Source of the DNA: Deinococcus seoulensis
GTDB taxonomy: Bacteria; Deinococcota; Deinococci; Deinococcales; Deinococcaceae
Direction of reading: 5' to 3'
Assembly: GCF_014648115.1 (NCBI RefSeq)
Contig: NZ_BMQM01000059.1
Location: 1 to 8,026, forward strand
Length of the DNA stretch: 8,026 nucleotides
Numbering within the stretch: position 1 is the stretch's first letter; each line of letters begins with the position of its first letter. This document shows positions 1 to 6,382 of the stretch, one piece after another. The position numbers and the translations under genes were made by a program. Under the pieces are notes generated by a model that searched no databases, was not told the DNA's origin, and saw only the letters and a program-made list of their open reading frames with translations.

Positions 1-2
1 TG

Positions 3-73
3 TGCGAGGCATAGTCACTTCGCATAAAGGCCCATGAGACCGGGGAATTTCAAGCCCCTGCCTCGTGGGCCTT
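3..73. terminator. Tandem stem-loops at the left edge, terminator-like or structured RNA
   Basis: Two adjacent hairpins are visible. The first pairs 3-9 with 18-24 (7 bp including one G-U). The second pairs 27-38 with 62-73 (12 bp with one G-U at 35/65) and has an inner GGGG/CCCC stem (42-45 with 55-58). The second is strong enough to act as a terminator for a gene to the left of the window, but no T-tract follows; only a pyrimidine-rich stretch at 86-96. The pair could instead be the 3' part of a small structured RNA lying upstream of rtcB. I found no tRNA features. Terminator is the default reading. Confidence 0.4.
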
Positions 74-109
74 CGTGCTGGTCGCTGTTCTCTCTCGCGT
101 GGAAACTCT

Positions 110-118
110 TGTTATAAA
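110..118 (+). promoter_or_regulatory. Candidate extended -10 promoter upstream of rtcB
   Basis: TGTTATAAA at 110-118 matches an extended -10 element (TGn followed by TATAAT, 5 of 6). No convincing -35 box is present 16-18 bp upstream, as is usual for extended -10 promoters. Transcription would start near 125 and give rtcB a leader of about 180 nt. It is the most AT-rich, promoter-like stretch in the 300 bp before the gene. No start-site data are available, so this is a motif-based call. Confidence 0.4.
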
Positions 119-307
119 GCCGTTCAATCGGAGTCCGTATGAAGCCTGCTGTGAGAGAACTCGGTCATCTGGCGGATGCCTAGCCGCGCCTGGGCCGGTA
201 GGGTGGATTCACCTGCCTGGACGGCTGCTGCGGCAGGTCGAGGTCGCGCCCTCCCCTGGAGCGACGCGCGACTTGACCCACGCCCCCGTTCACAGAAAGA
301 GGTCTCC
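119..307 (+). other. Non-coding leader of rtcB with hairpins
   Basis: No convincing ORF occupies this stretch; an in-frame extension of rtcB to 176 adds 44 unconvincing, Arg/Ala/Trp-rich residues. Visible structure includes a 7-bp stem (211-217 with 232-238) around a 14-nt loop and a small GGTG/CACC hairpin (202-205 with 210-213). In several bacteria, rtcB genes sit beside Ro60/Y-RNA genes, but the conserved Y-RNA Ro-binding sequence (GGTCCGA-type) is not seen here. It is therefore described only as a possibly structured 5' leader. Confidence 0.35.
298..302 (+). promoter_or_regulatory. Ribosome binding site of rtcB
   Basis: AGAGG, within AAAGAGG, lies 5 nt before the ATG at 308. This decides the start in favour of 308 over the upstream in-frame ATG at 176, which has no such site. 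The resulting N-terminus, MYHPKV, leads directly into the conserved part of the RtcB fold. Confidence 0.75.
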
Positions 308-1783
308 ATGTACCACCCGAAGGTCACGCGCATCAGCGGCACCCGCCTGCGTGTCCAGCACCCGTCCGATGTTCCCGTCACCCTGTTCGCCCGTCCGGAC
401 GTTCCGCTCGAGGACCGCGCTGTCGACGAGTTGCTGCGCCTCCTCGACAGTCAGGGCGACCTGCCGTCACCCGCCCGGTTGCAGCGGGTCGCCCTGACCC
501 CCGACTTTCACCGCGGCAGCGGGATTCCCGTGGGAACCGTCCTGCAGGCGGACGGGTTCCTGCTGCCCGGCGCCGTCGGTCACGACGTGGGCTGCGGCAT
601 GCGCCTGCATCTCACGTCCCTGCGGCGTGAGGACGTCGCACCACACCTGGACCGACTGGAGCGCCGCCTGCGGGCTCTGTTCTTCGAGGGAGGACGCCAG
701 ATCGCCATGACCGGGCGTCAACGACAGGCCCTGCTGCAAGGCGGCGTGAGCAGCCTGCTCGGGTTGCCCGGAACGGGTGGATTGTGGGACGGTCTGGCGC
801 GGCAGGATCCGCAGCGTGAACAGGAGCGCTGCGATCACACGGCGCAGCTCCGGACACCCTGGCTGTCCCCACCTCAACTGGGCGCTCTGCGGGACTGGAT
901 CGGCGCGCCGGACGACCTGACGTACGACAGCCAGATCGGTTCGCTGGGCGGAGGCAACCACTTCGCGGAGGTGCAGGTCGTCCACCGGATCATCGATCCA
1001 CGTGCGGCGCACCAGTGGGGCATCCGGGAAGGCCTGGTGACCGTGATGATCCACAGCGGTTCCCTCGGCGTCGGGCACTGGGCGGGTCAGCTCGCCGCGC
1101 GCACCGCGCGGGACGCCTGGCCGGCCGGCCTGCCCAGGCCGCGCTCCGGTGTATTCCCGGTCATGCAGGACGCGGCGCCAGACGCCCTGCGCGCCGTGCA
1201 GAGTGCCCTGCAGATGGCAGCGAACTTCGCGGCCGTCAACCGCCTGTGGCTCGGCCAGATGACACGCGCCGGACTCGAAGAGGCGTGCGGTGAAATGGAC
1301 TTCCCGTTGCTGTACGACGCGGCCCACAACTTCATCTGGCCGGAGGACGGCCGCTGGATTCACCGTAAGGGCGCCGCCCCGGCGCGCGGGTTCGCGCAGA
1401 TGCAGGACACGCCCTTCGCGTACACCGGGGAGCCGGTCCTGGTCCCAGGCTCCATGGGAGCCAGCAGCTTCATCCTGGCTGGCCGTGGGAACCCGGAAGC
1501 CCTCTGGAGCGCCAGTCATGGAGCGGGACGGCAACAGGCCCGCGGCGACGCCATGCGTGGCTCGCAGGCGGAATTCAGCGCGTTCCTGGAAGCATTCCGG
1601 GTGGTCACGCCGCTGGACTGGCGCCGGGCCCGGCCGGATATCCGGGAGCGGAAACGGACCGAACTGATGCAGGAAGCGCCGTTCGCCTACAAGGGCGTGG
1701 GCCCGGTGGTGGAGACCCTCCGGGAGGCCGGCCTGGCGGAACCGGTCGCGGAACTGCGCCCCCTGCTCACCGTCAAGGGGTAA
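308..1783 (+). CDS. rtcB: RtcB-family RNA ligase (3'-phosphate/5'-OH, GTP-dependent)
   Basis: A 491-aa protein of normal RtcB length. RtcB seals RNA 3'-phosphate or 2',3'-cyclic phosphate ends to 5'-OH ends using GTP and Mn2+, in RNA repair or tRNA splicing, in the cytoplasm. Visible signatures in order: DVGCGM (93-98, metal ligands D93 and C96), GGGNHFAEVQ (214-223, N217 and H218), HSGSLGVGH (249-257, H249), H340 in the YDAAHN motif, HRKGA (352-356), PGSMG (380-384), SHGAGR (403-408) with H404 as the guanylylated histidine and R408/R412 nearby, and a C-terminal KG. Metal and guanylate ligands are intact, so activity is expected. One oddity: the usual Arg in HxGSRGxGH is Leu253. No archease (partner protein), rtcA or rtcR gene lies beside it. 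It has its own SD, and a candidate terminator follows. The family call is firm; its substrate is unknown. Confidence 0.96.
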   Translation: MYHPKVTRISGTRLRVQHPSDVPVTLFARPDVPLEDRAVDELLRLLDSQGDLPSPARLQRVALTPDFHRGSGIPVGTVLQADGFLLPGAVGHDVGCGMRLHLTSLRREDVAPHLDRLERRLRALFFEGGRQIAMTGRQRQALLQGGVSSLLGLPGTGGLWDGLARQDPQREQERCDHTAQLRTPWLSPPQLGALRDWIGAPDDLTYDSQIGSLGGGNHFAEVQVVHRIIDPRAAHQWGIREGLVTVMIHSGSLGVGHWAGQLAARTARDAWPAGLPRPRSGVFPVMQDAAPDALRAVQSALQMAANFAAVNRLWLGQMTRAGLEEACGEMDFPLLYDAAHNFIWPEDGRWIHRKGAAPARGFAQMQDTPFAYTGEPVLVPGSMGASSFILAGRGNPEALWSASHGAGRQQARGDAMRGSQAEFSAFLEAFRVVTPLDWRRARPDIRERKRTELMQEAPFAYKGVGPVVETLREAGLAEPVAELRPLLTVKG

Positions 1784-1803
1784 CGCGGGCCGCAGCACCG
1801 GGA

Positions 1804-1847
1804 GGCTCGGCAACGGAGCGCACAGCGCAGGCGTTGCCCGGGAAGCC
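1804..1847 (+). terminator. Nested hairpin downstream of rtcB
   Basis: GGCAACG (1809-1815) pairs with CGTTGCC (1832-1838). Inside is a GCGC/GCGC mini-stem (1818-1821 with 1825-1828), and outside are four more pairs (GGCT 1804-1807 with AGCC 1844-1847). It begins 21 nt after the rtcB stop. There is no T-tract, which weakens the intrinsic-terminator reading, but position and stability fit transcription termination of rtcB. Confidence 0.5.
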
Positions 1848-2430
1848 AACGGATTGATCCAGTCGAGGTCCGTCCTGCCGGTATTTGAGGCCTGCATATC
1901 GATACCCGGCGCTGGCGGTTCGAGCGTCACGTCCCGCGTCGATCCCAGCGGCGCCGAGTCGTCGTCACGCCACCAGGCCGGTCCGGTCGTTCCTTGAGCG
2001 CCTCCGGGTGCAGGGTCAGCAGATCCCTGCACCCGGCATCCCTGGCGCAGGATTCGTCTCCGAGCTGCTGACGCTCCTGGTGTTCGCAGCGCTCGGGATC
2101 CGGCGCCGCTGCACAGCGACAGGGTGACGGCGTGAGGAGGCTCCCCGGTCTCTGTTCCGGCTGGCGCCGGACATGTGTCACCTGCCCGGCAGGGACGAAC
2201 GTCAACCCGTTCTCAGGACAGTCGCCGCGACTGCAAGGCCCACGCTTCGGGCCGGGTTGCGAGGTGGAATGCGCGTCTACCTGCATCACCGTACTGTCCA
2301 GGAGCGGCGCCCCGTACGCGCGGTTTATCTACAAGATCAACGCAGTGTACTTAGAGCTGATCCCTGCTCTCCTCTCGACCGCGCCAGAACGCCCAAGGAA
2401 CGCTGAGGACACGCTCCCGACCCGCCACCC
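1848..2430. other. Gene-free interval with no recognisable coding content
   Basis: Several short reading frames exist on both strands (for example 1885-2127 + and 2289-1927 -). None has a good ribosome site, recognisable motif or sustained third-position GC bias. The interval holds a perfect inverted repeat (2004-2036) and a short AT-richer patch (about 2322-2360) unlike the surrounding DNA, which could be regulatory. Degraded gene remnants are possible, but I cannot name any. No tRNA or transposase signature was seen. Confidence 0.5.
2004..2036. repeat. Perfect 12-bp inverted repeat with a 9-nt loop
   Basis: CCGGGTGCAGGG (2004-2015) is exactly complementary to CCCTGCACCCGG (2025-2036), with tcagcagat between them. 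The stem is GC-rich, perfect and symmetric. No T-tract lies on either side. It sits in a gene-free region about 220 bp after rtcB and about 400 bp before the next gene. It could be a terminator for an unseen transcript, a dispersed short repeat, an RNA hairpin or a protein-binding palindrome. Confidence 0.8.
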
Positions 2431-2436
2431 TAAGCT
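2431..2436 (+). promoter_or_regulatory. Candidate -10 box giving a leaderless transcript for the ICL-like gene
   Basis: TAAGCT fits the TAnnnT -10 pattern and ends 6 nt before the ATG at 2443. Transcription would then begin at or next to the start codon. No good Shine-Dalgarno is present (only gacggg directly before ATG). No clear TTGnnn -35 box stands at the normal distance. Leaderless mRNAs with this geometry are common in Deinococcus; applying that here is inference. Confidence 0.4.
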
Positions 2437-2442
2437 GACGGG

Positions 2443-3225
2443 ATGACCGACCTTGCCCAGAAGGCCCGCACGCTGCTCGACCTGCACGCCGCCCCCGAGA
2501 TCCTGACGCTGGCCAACGTGTGGGACGTGGTGTCCGCGCAGGTAGTGGCCGCCGTACCCGGCGTGCGTGCCCTGGCGACCGCCAGTCACTCGATCGCCTC
2601 GACCTTCGGGTACAAGGACGGCGAGAACATCCCGCTGGACCTGCATCTGGACATGGTGCGGCGCATCGTGGAGGCGGTCGATCTGCCGGTGAGCATGGAC
2701 TTCGAGGCCGGGTACGGCAACCCCGGCGACACGGCCCGCCGGGCCATCGAGGCGGGCGTGGTCGGCGGGAACCTCGAAGACCAGATGAAGCCGCTGGACG
2801 AGGCCGTGGCCGCCGTGAGGGCCGTGATGGACGCGGGCCGGGCGGCCGGGATCGACTTCGTGCTGAACGCCCGCACCGACGCCCTGGTGCGCGCCGAACC
2901 CGATGCTCCGCGCCAGCCGCTGCTGGACGAGGTCATCCGCCGGTGCCAGGCGTTCCTGGAGGCCGGCGCGCCCGTGGTGTTCGTGCCCCGGCTGGTGGCG
3001 CGCGAGGAGATCGAACAGGTGGTCGCGGCGCTGGGGCCGCAGAAGCTGACGCTGATCAGCGTGCCCGGCGCGAGCCTGCCCGCGAGCGAGTTGCAGGCGC
3101 TGGGCGTGGCGCGCGTCTCGACCGGCCCTTTCACCCAGCGGGTCGCCCTGACGGCGTTGCAGGACGCCGCTCAGGAACTGGTGTCGGGCGGCGTGCTGCC
3201 GGTCGACACGCGGGCGCTAAACTGA
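2443..3225 (+). CDS. Isocitrate lyase/PEP mutase family protein
   Basis: A 260-aa protein of the ICL/PEP-mutase superfamily, cytoplasmic (beta/alpha)8 enzymes that break or form C-C or P-C bonds beside a carboxylate, with Mg2+. Visible motifs: LANVWD (23-28), the active-site loop GYKDG (56-60), DFEAGYG (86-92; D86 and E88 take the place of the metal-binding acidic pair), NLEDQ (110-114, E112) and LNARTD (141-146). The KKCGH catalytic-cysteine motif of true isocitrate lyase is absent, and at 260 aa it is far shorter than ICL. It belongs to the short branch that includes oxaloacetate hydrolase, methylisocitrate lyase-like and phosphonopyruvate enzymes. No phosphonate or methylcitrate genes are nearby, so the substrate cannot be assigned. 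It probably has a leaderless start and converges on the kinase gene to its right. Confidence 0.92.
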   Translation: MTDLAQKARTLLDLHAAPEILTLANVWDVVSAQVVAAVPGVRALATASHSIASTFGYKDGENIPLDLHLDMVRRIVEAVDLPVSMDFEAGYGNPGDTARRAIEAGVVGGNLEDQMKPLDEAVAAVRAVMDAGRAAGIDFVLNARTDALVRAEPDAPRQPLLDEVIRRCQAFLEAGAPVVFVPRLVAREEIEQVVAALGPQKLTLISVPGASLPASELQALGVARVSTGPFTQRVALTALQDAAQELVSGGVLPVDTRALN

Positions 3226-3244
3226 TCCCCTGAACCGGGATCAG
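3222..3244. terminator. Shared bidirectional hairpin between convergent genes
   Basis: CTGATCCC (3222-3229) pairs perfectly with GGGATCAG (3237-3244) around a 7-nt loop. The left arm contains the TGA stop of the plus-strand ICL-like gene (3223-3225). The right arm contains the TGA stop of the minus-strand kinase gene (3243-3241). The convergent genes are 15 nt apart, so one symmetric stem can serve both directions. There is no strong T-tract; a short TTTAG follows on the minus-strand side. Confidence 0.6.
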
Positions 3245-4146
3245 GAACCCGGATCGTCCAACACGGCCCGGATGGTCTGCCGGCAGATGGCGGCCAATTC
3301 TGGGTTCGTGTGCACGTAGTACGGCAGGGCGACCAGCGACACGCTCAGCGCCCAGCCGCGCCCGCGCGCCCACGTGGCGTCGTCCACGTTCAGCGCGGCG
3401 CGGAAACTCTGCCGGGACGGGGCATCCAGCAGGTTCCACGCGGGTTGCAGATCGACAGCCGGGTCGCCCAGTGTCAGGCCGCCCCAGTCGATCACGGCAC
3501 TCAACCGCCCGCCGTGCGCCAGCAGATTGCCGGGTTTCAGGTCGCCGTGAATCCACACGGGGTCACCGGCCCAGGCGGGAACTGCGAGCGCAGCCTCCCA
3601 CGCGGCCAGCACCGGCACGGGGTCGAGGAGGCCCACGCAGTCGGCGATGGCCCCACGGGTCCCCCGGTCCCGGTCATGCAGCGGGCCGTTGCGGGAGCCC
3701 TGCGGCGCGTCTTCCACCGGGGGCGGCACGCGGCGCAGCGCCGTGATGAATCCCGCCAGCTCCCGCGCCAGCTCATGCCCGTCCCGCACGGTGTCCAGGC
3801 CCGCGTCCACCCCCTCCAGCCAGCGGTACACCGCCCACGGGAACGGGTAACCCTCGCCGGGCACGCCCACGAACAGCGGTTCCGGCACGCGCAGCGGCAG
3901 GTGCGGCGCGAGGCGCGGCAGCCACGCCGCCTCCTTGTGCACGTCGTCCGCCGCCCAGCCGATCCGGGGCAGACGCACCACGAGCCCGTCCCCCAGCCGG
4001 AACATGGCGTTGTCCGTGCCTGCGTGGCGGATCCGGGTCAGGGACAGCCCCGCCCACGCTGGGCACTGCGCCGCGATCAGGCGCGACACCAGGGCCGCGT
4101 CCACGATCACCTCATCCTCGTGCATCCGGACTGGAACATCACTCAT
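3241..4146 (-). CDS. Aminoglycoside phosphotransferase (APH)-fold kinase
   Basis: A 301-aa protein of the APH/choline-kinase-like family, ATP-dependent kinases of small molecules. Visible: TDNAMFRLGDGLVVRLPR (44-61, glycine-containing strand and nucleotide-loop region), K71 or nearby residues as the candidate N-lobe lysine, the Brenner-type catalytic loop HGDLKPGN (200-207; D202 catalytic, N207 metal ligand) and DWGG (220-223, the DFG-equivalent metal aspartate). The start at 4146 was chosen because the GTG-initiated extension to 4257 adds a low-complexity Gly/Arg/Ala stretch. MHEDEV at 4125 (residue 8) is an alternative start. GGTGG lies 8-12 nt before the chosen ATG, and a TACGGT box also lies 8 nt upstream. 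The family includes antibiotic kinases but also homoserine, choline and methylthioribose kinases, so aminoglycoside resistance is not implied. Confidence 0.9.
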   Translation of the reverse strand: MSDVPVRMHEDEVIVDAALVSRLIAAQCPAWAGLSLTRIRHAGTDNAMFRLGDGLVVRLPRIGWAADDVHKEAAWLPRLAPHLPLRVPEPLFVGVPGEGYPFPWAVYRWLEGVDAGLDTVRDGHELARELAGFITALRRVPPPVEDAPQGSRNGPLHDRDRGTRGAIADCVGLLDPVPVLAAWEAALAVPAWAGDPVWIHGDLKPGNLLAHGGRLSAVIDWGGLTLGDPAVDLQPAWNLLDAPSRQSFRAALNVDDATWARGRGWALSVSLVALPYYVHTNPELAAICRQTIRAVLDDPGS

Positions 4147-4468
4147 TACCCGCCACCGTACCCGCCCGCGCCCGGCCCACGCATGCGCCAGAGCGCGTAT
4201 CGCCATGCCAGCCAGGCCTGCGCCGCCCTCACGCAGCAATCCGGGGGCCAGCAGCACGCTCCTTCATGCCACGCTCAACTGCTGTCTCGTAAGGACCGGG
4301 TCCGCCCGGAAGTCACCGGGAGGGAAGAGAGCAGAACGTCCCTGGCCTCGCCGCACGCTCACAGCGGTTTCCAGTTCCGCCCTGGCCCGACGGCACGCCC
4401 CAGGGTTTCATCTTCAACCGCTGGTGTGGACGGCTTCTCGCTCTGCTCCGCAGCTCCGCGAGTCCGTA
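4147..4468. other. Non-coding interval between the propeller and kinase genes
   Basis: About 320 bp separate the propeller stop (4469) from the kinase start (4146), both on the minus strand. No gene is convincing: the frame extending the kinase upstream is low-complexity, and the long plus-strand frames crossing it are shadows. A small CCCGG/CCGGG hairpin (4307-4321) could help terminate the propeller transcript but lacks a T-tract. The kinase promoter probably lies here; no confident -35/-10 pair was found. Confidence 0.45.
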
Positions 4469-6256
4469 TCACTTCACCGTGAAGACCGTGATCGCGTCGT
4501 TCCCACCCAGCCCGGCGCCCACCGCGAGCTCCCGGCCGTCAGCGGACCAGGCGAGCGTGCGGGTCGAGTCGACGAACGGACCCGCCTTCGCCAGAACCGA
4601 AAGGGTCGCGGTATCCAGCAGCCAGACGTTGCGGCCCTGACTGATCACCGCGAGCTTCTTGCCGTCCGGACTGAACCGCATGTTCAGGTCCAATGCCATG
4701 CCGCTGCCTGGCAACGTGATGGACCGGGAGGGTCCGGTCGCTCCGGGCGGCAGGATGCTCAGCGTGTACTTCCCCTGCGTGAGGGAGATCACCGCGCGGC
4801 TCCCGCCCCGCCCCATGGCCAGCTGCAGGCCCTGGCCCGGCAGGTCCGCTACCGTCCGGAGTCGGCCGGTCCCCACCGTGTACTCGCTGAGCGTGCCGTC
4901 GTTCTGCAGCACGTTCAGGGTGCGGTCGTCGGCACTCAGGGCGCCGCCGACCAGGTAGGACGTCGACAGTTTGCTCAGGTCCGGGCTGATCGGGGCACGT
5001 CCCGGCAGAACGATCCGCAGGGCACGGCCACGCTCCAGGACAGCGCCCGCGCCTCCTTCGGTCACGTTCAGCCGGTCCCTGGACGGGTCGTCGTCCCGGA
5101 AGGTGGCGACGACCTTCGCCTGACCGCCCTGCAGCTGACTGACACTCCCGCTGGTCGAGAACCACAGCGCGCCGGACGTCGAGGTCAGGTCGCCCACGTT
5201 CCGGATGACCGGACTGACCGGGCGGCCCTGCTCGTCCACCAGGCGGTCGTCCACGCCGAGCGTCACGAACTGTCCGGCGTGGACGCCGAGCCAGTAGACC
5301 GAGGCGGCCGGCAGGGGCAGAAGCGACGACCCGTCGCCCGTGCCCACCCGAATCCCGGTGTAGGAGCCGGTGGCCAGGGTGCCCTGACTGCTGGTATCCG
5401 TGGACAGGACCGCTCCCCCGACCTTCGCGGGCGTCCTCTCGACCTTGCCGGTGGCCAGTTCAACCGCGTAGAAGGTGTCCTCGCCGAACATGAACAGCCC
5501 CTGATCCTGCACGAACGTGAACTGCTCGACGTCCCAGCTCTCCGGAATCCGGATCGTCCGGCCGCTCTGCAGGTGCTGCGCGGTGGTGTACTTGTCCCCG
5601 GTGAAGGCCAGCCACTCATGGTTCGCCGAGAAGCCGACCGACCCCACCCCGGGGGCGTTCAGCTTCTGCAGGACCTGACCGGCCGCGTCCGTGACGACGA
5701 CGGTGTTCTCGCTCTTGAGCGCGACGCGTTGCCCGTCGCGTGACGTGACCACGCCGGTCAGGTCGTCTCCCAGGGGGTTGGGGAACGGCCGGCGCTCGCC
5801 GTTCTGTGGGTTCCAGAGGCTCAGGTTCTCGTCGGACTGGACGAGCAGAAGATCACCCTGCACGAACCCTGCGGTCAGGTACTCCCCGCGGATGCGCCGG
5901 GCCAACTCGCCGGTCCCGGCGTCCCACACGGTGACTTCCGTCCCGCTCCAGCCGTTCAGCGAGGCGACCCAGCGGCGTTGGGGGCTCATCCAGACGGCAG
6001 AGACCTCGTCGGACGCGCCGCGATAGACGCGAGAGACGGTCCCCCCGGTGTCCGTCACCACGACGCGGCTGTCGGCGCCGCTCAGGAGTTCCGTGTCTGA
6101 CAGCCAGAGGACGGAGCGGGCGGTACCGCCGCTGACCGGGACGCTGCGCTGGGACGTGAAACCAACGGCCAGGGCGGTCGTCACGCTGGCGGCCAGGGTC
6201 AGCAGGGTCGGTCGCAGGAGACGGCGCTTCAGGGAGGAGCGGGATTCAGGAGACAT
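4469..6256 (-). CDS. Exported WD40/YVTN-like beta-propeller protein
   Basis: A 595-aa protein. The N-terminus is basic (KRRLLRP, 10-16), followed by a hydrophobic segment (about 17-33) ending ALA-VG (28-32). This looks like a Sec signal with a type I cleavage site, or an uncleaved anchor; there is no lipobox cysteine. The rest consists of repeated beta blades of roughly 40-45 residues with WD40/YVTN-style units, such as VTVWDAGTGEL, LSLWNPQNGE, VVVTDAAGQVL, MRFSPDGKKLAV, VWLLDTATL and LAWSADGRELAV. About 12-13 blades fit, perhaps two propellers. No catalytic motif is evident; propellers of this sort act as binding platforms. It lies downstream of the TerD-like gene on the same strand, about 126 bp after the restored terD stop. 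The frameshifted terD frame overlaps its first 28 nt. Its partner and ligand are unknown. Confidence 0.85.
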   Translation of the reverse strand: MSPESRSSLKRRLLRPTLLTLAASVTTALAVGFTSQRSVPVSGGTARSVLWLSDTELLSGADSRVVVTDTGGTVSRVYRGASDEVSAVWMSPQRRWVASLNGWSGTEVTVWDAGTGELARRIRGEYLTAGFVQGDLLLVQSDENLSLWNPQNGERRPFPNPLGDDLTGVVTSRDGQRVALKSENTVVVTDAAGQVLQKLNAPGVGSVGFSANHEWLAFTGDKYTTAQHLQSGRTIRIPESWDVEQFTFVQDQGLFMFGEDTFYAVELATGKVERTPAKVGGAVLSTDTSSQGTLATGSYTGIRVGTGDGSSLLPLPAASVYWLGVHAGQFVTLGVDDRLVDEQGRPVSPVIRNVGDLTSTSGALWFSTSGSVSQLQGGQAKVVATFRDDDPSRDRLNVTEGGAGAVLERGRALRIVLPGRAPISPDLSKLSTSYLVGGALSADDRTLNVLQNDGTLSEYTVGTGRLRTVADLPGQGLQLAMGRGGSRAVISLTQGKYTLSILPPGATGPSRSITLPGSGMALDLNMRFSPDGKKLAVISQGRNVWLLDTATLSVLAKAGPFVDSTRTLAWSADGRELAVGAGLGGNDAITVFTVK

Positions 6257-6264
6257 CGGTCGCC

Positions 6265-6270
6265 ACTGTA
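6265..6270 (-). promoter_or_regulatory. Possible -10 box for the propeller gene
   Basis: On the minus strand, TACAGT (TAnnnT) ends 8 nt before the ATG at 6256-6254. No clear Shine-Dalgarno precedes that ATG, so a near-leaderless transcript is possible. No -35 match was found at 17-18 bp. If real, the propeller gene would have its own promoter in addition to any read-through from terD. Confidence 0.25.
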
Positions 6271-6382
6271 GCGAACTTCATACGGTGCCCGTGGACTTCC
6301 GGCGCGTGTGGTGGCGACGACCGGGCAGGCATCGGAGGTCAGGCCCACCCCGCCACGGGCCAGCCGGACCGGCCGTCCCCGT

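Noticed and set aside
176..307. Upstream ATG at 176 as the rtcB start
   Set aside because: No ribosome site, non-family residues, and a good SD directly before the ATG at 308.
1915..1935. GGTTCGAGC resembling a tRNA T-loop
   Set aside because: The flanking bases do not form the 5-bp T-stem, and no acceptor or anticodon arm can be drawn around it.
467..2032. 521-codon open frame on the minus strand antisense to rtcB
   Set aside because: High-GC shadow of rtcB. Its translation is rich in Arg, Pro, Gln and Gly with no motif, and the plus strand carries every RtcB signature.
2132..2446. Short plus-strand frames before the ICL-like gene
   Set aside because: No motif, no ribosome site and no sustained codon bias; one overlaps the ICL-like start codon out of frame.
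4147..4257. GTG-initiated N-terminal extension of the kinase
   Set aside because: It adds a 37-residue low-complexity Gly/Arg/Ala stretch. An AAGGAG is present but only 1 nt from the GTG, and family proteins usually start close to the MSDV/MHEDEV region.
3935..5743. 602-codon plus-strand frame opposite the kinase and propeller genes
   Set aside because: It crosses two well-supported minus-strand genes and the gap between them. Its composition is shadow-like (Arg/Gln/Pro/His) and there is no ribosome site.
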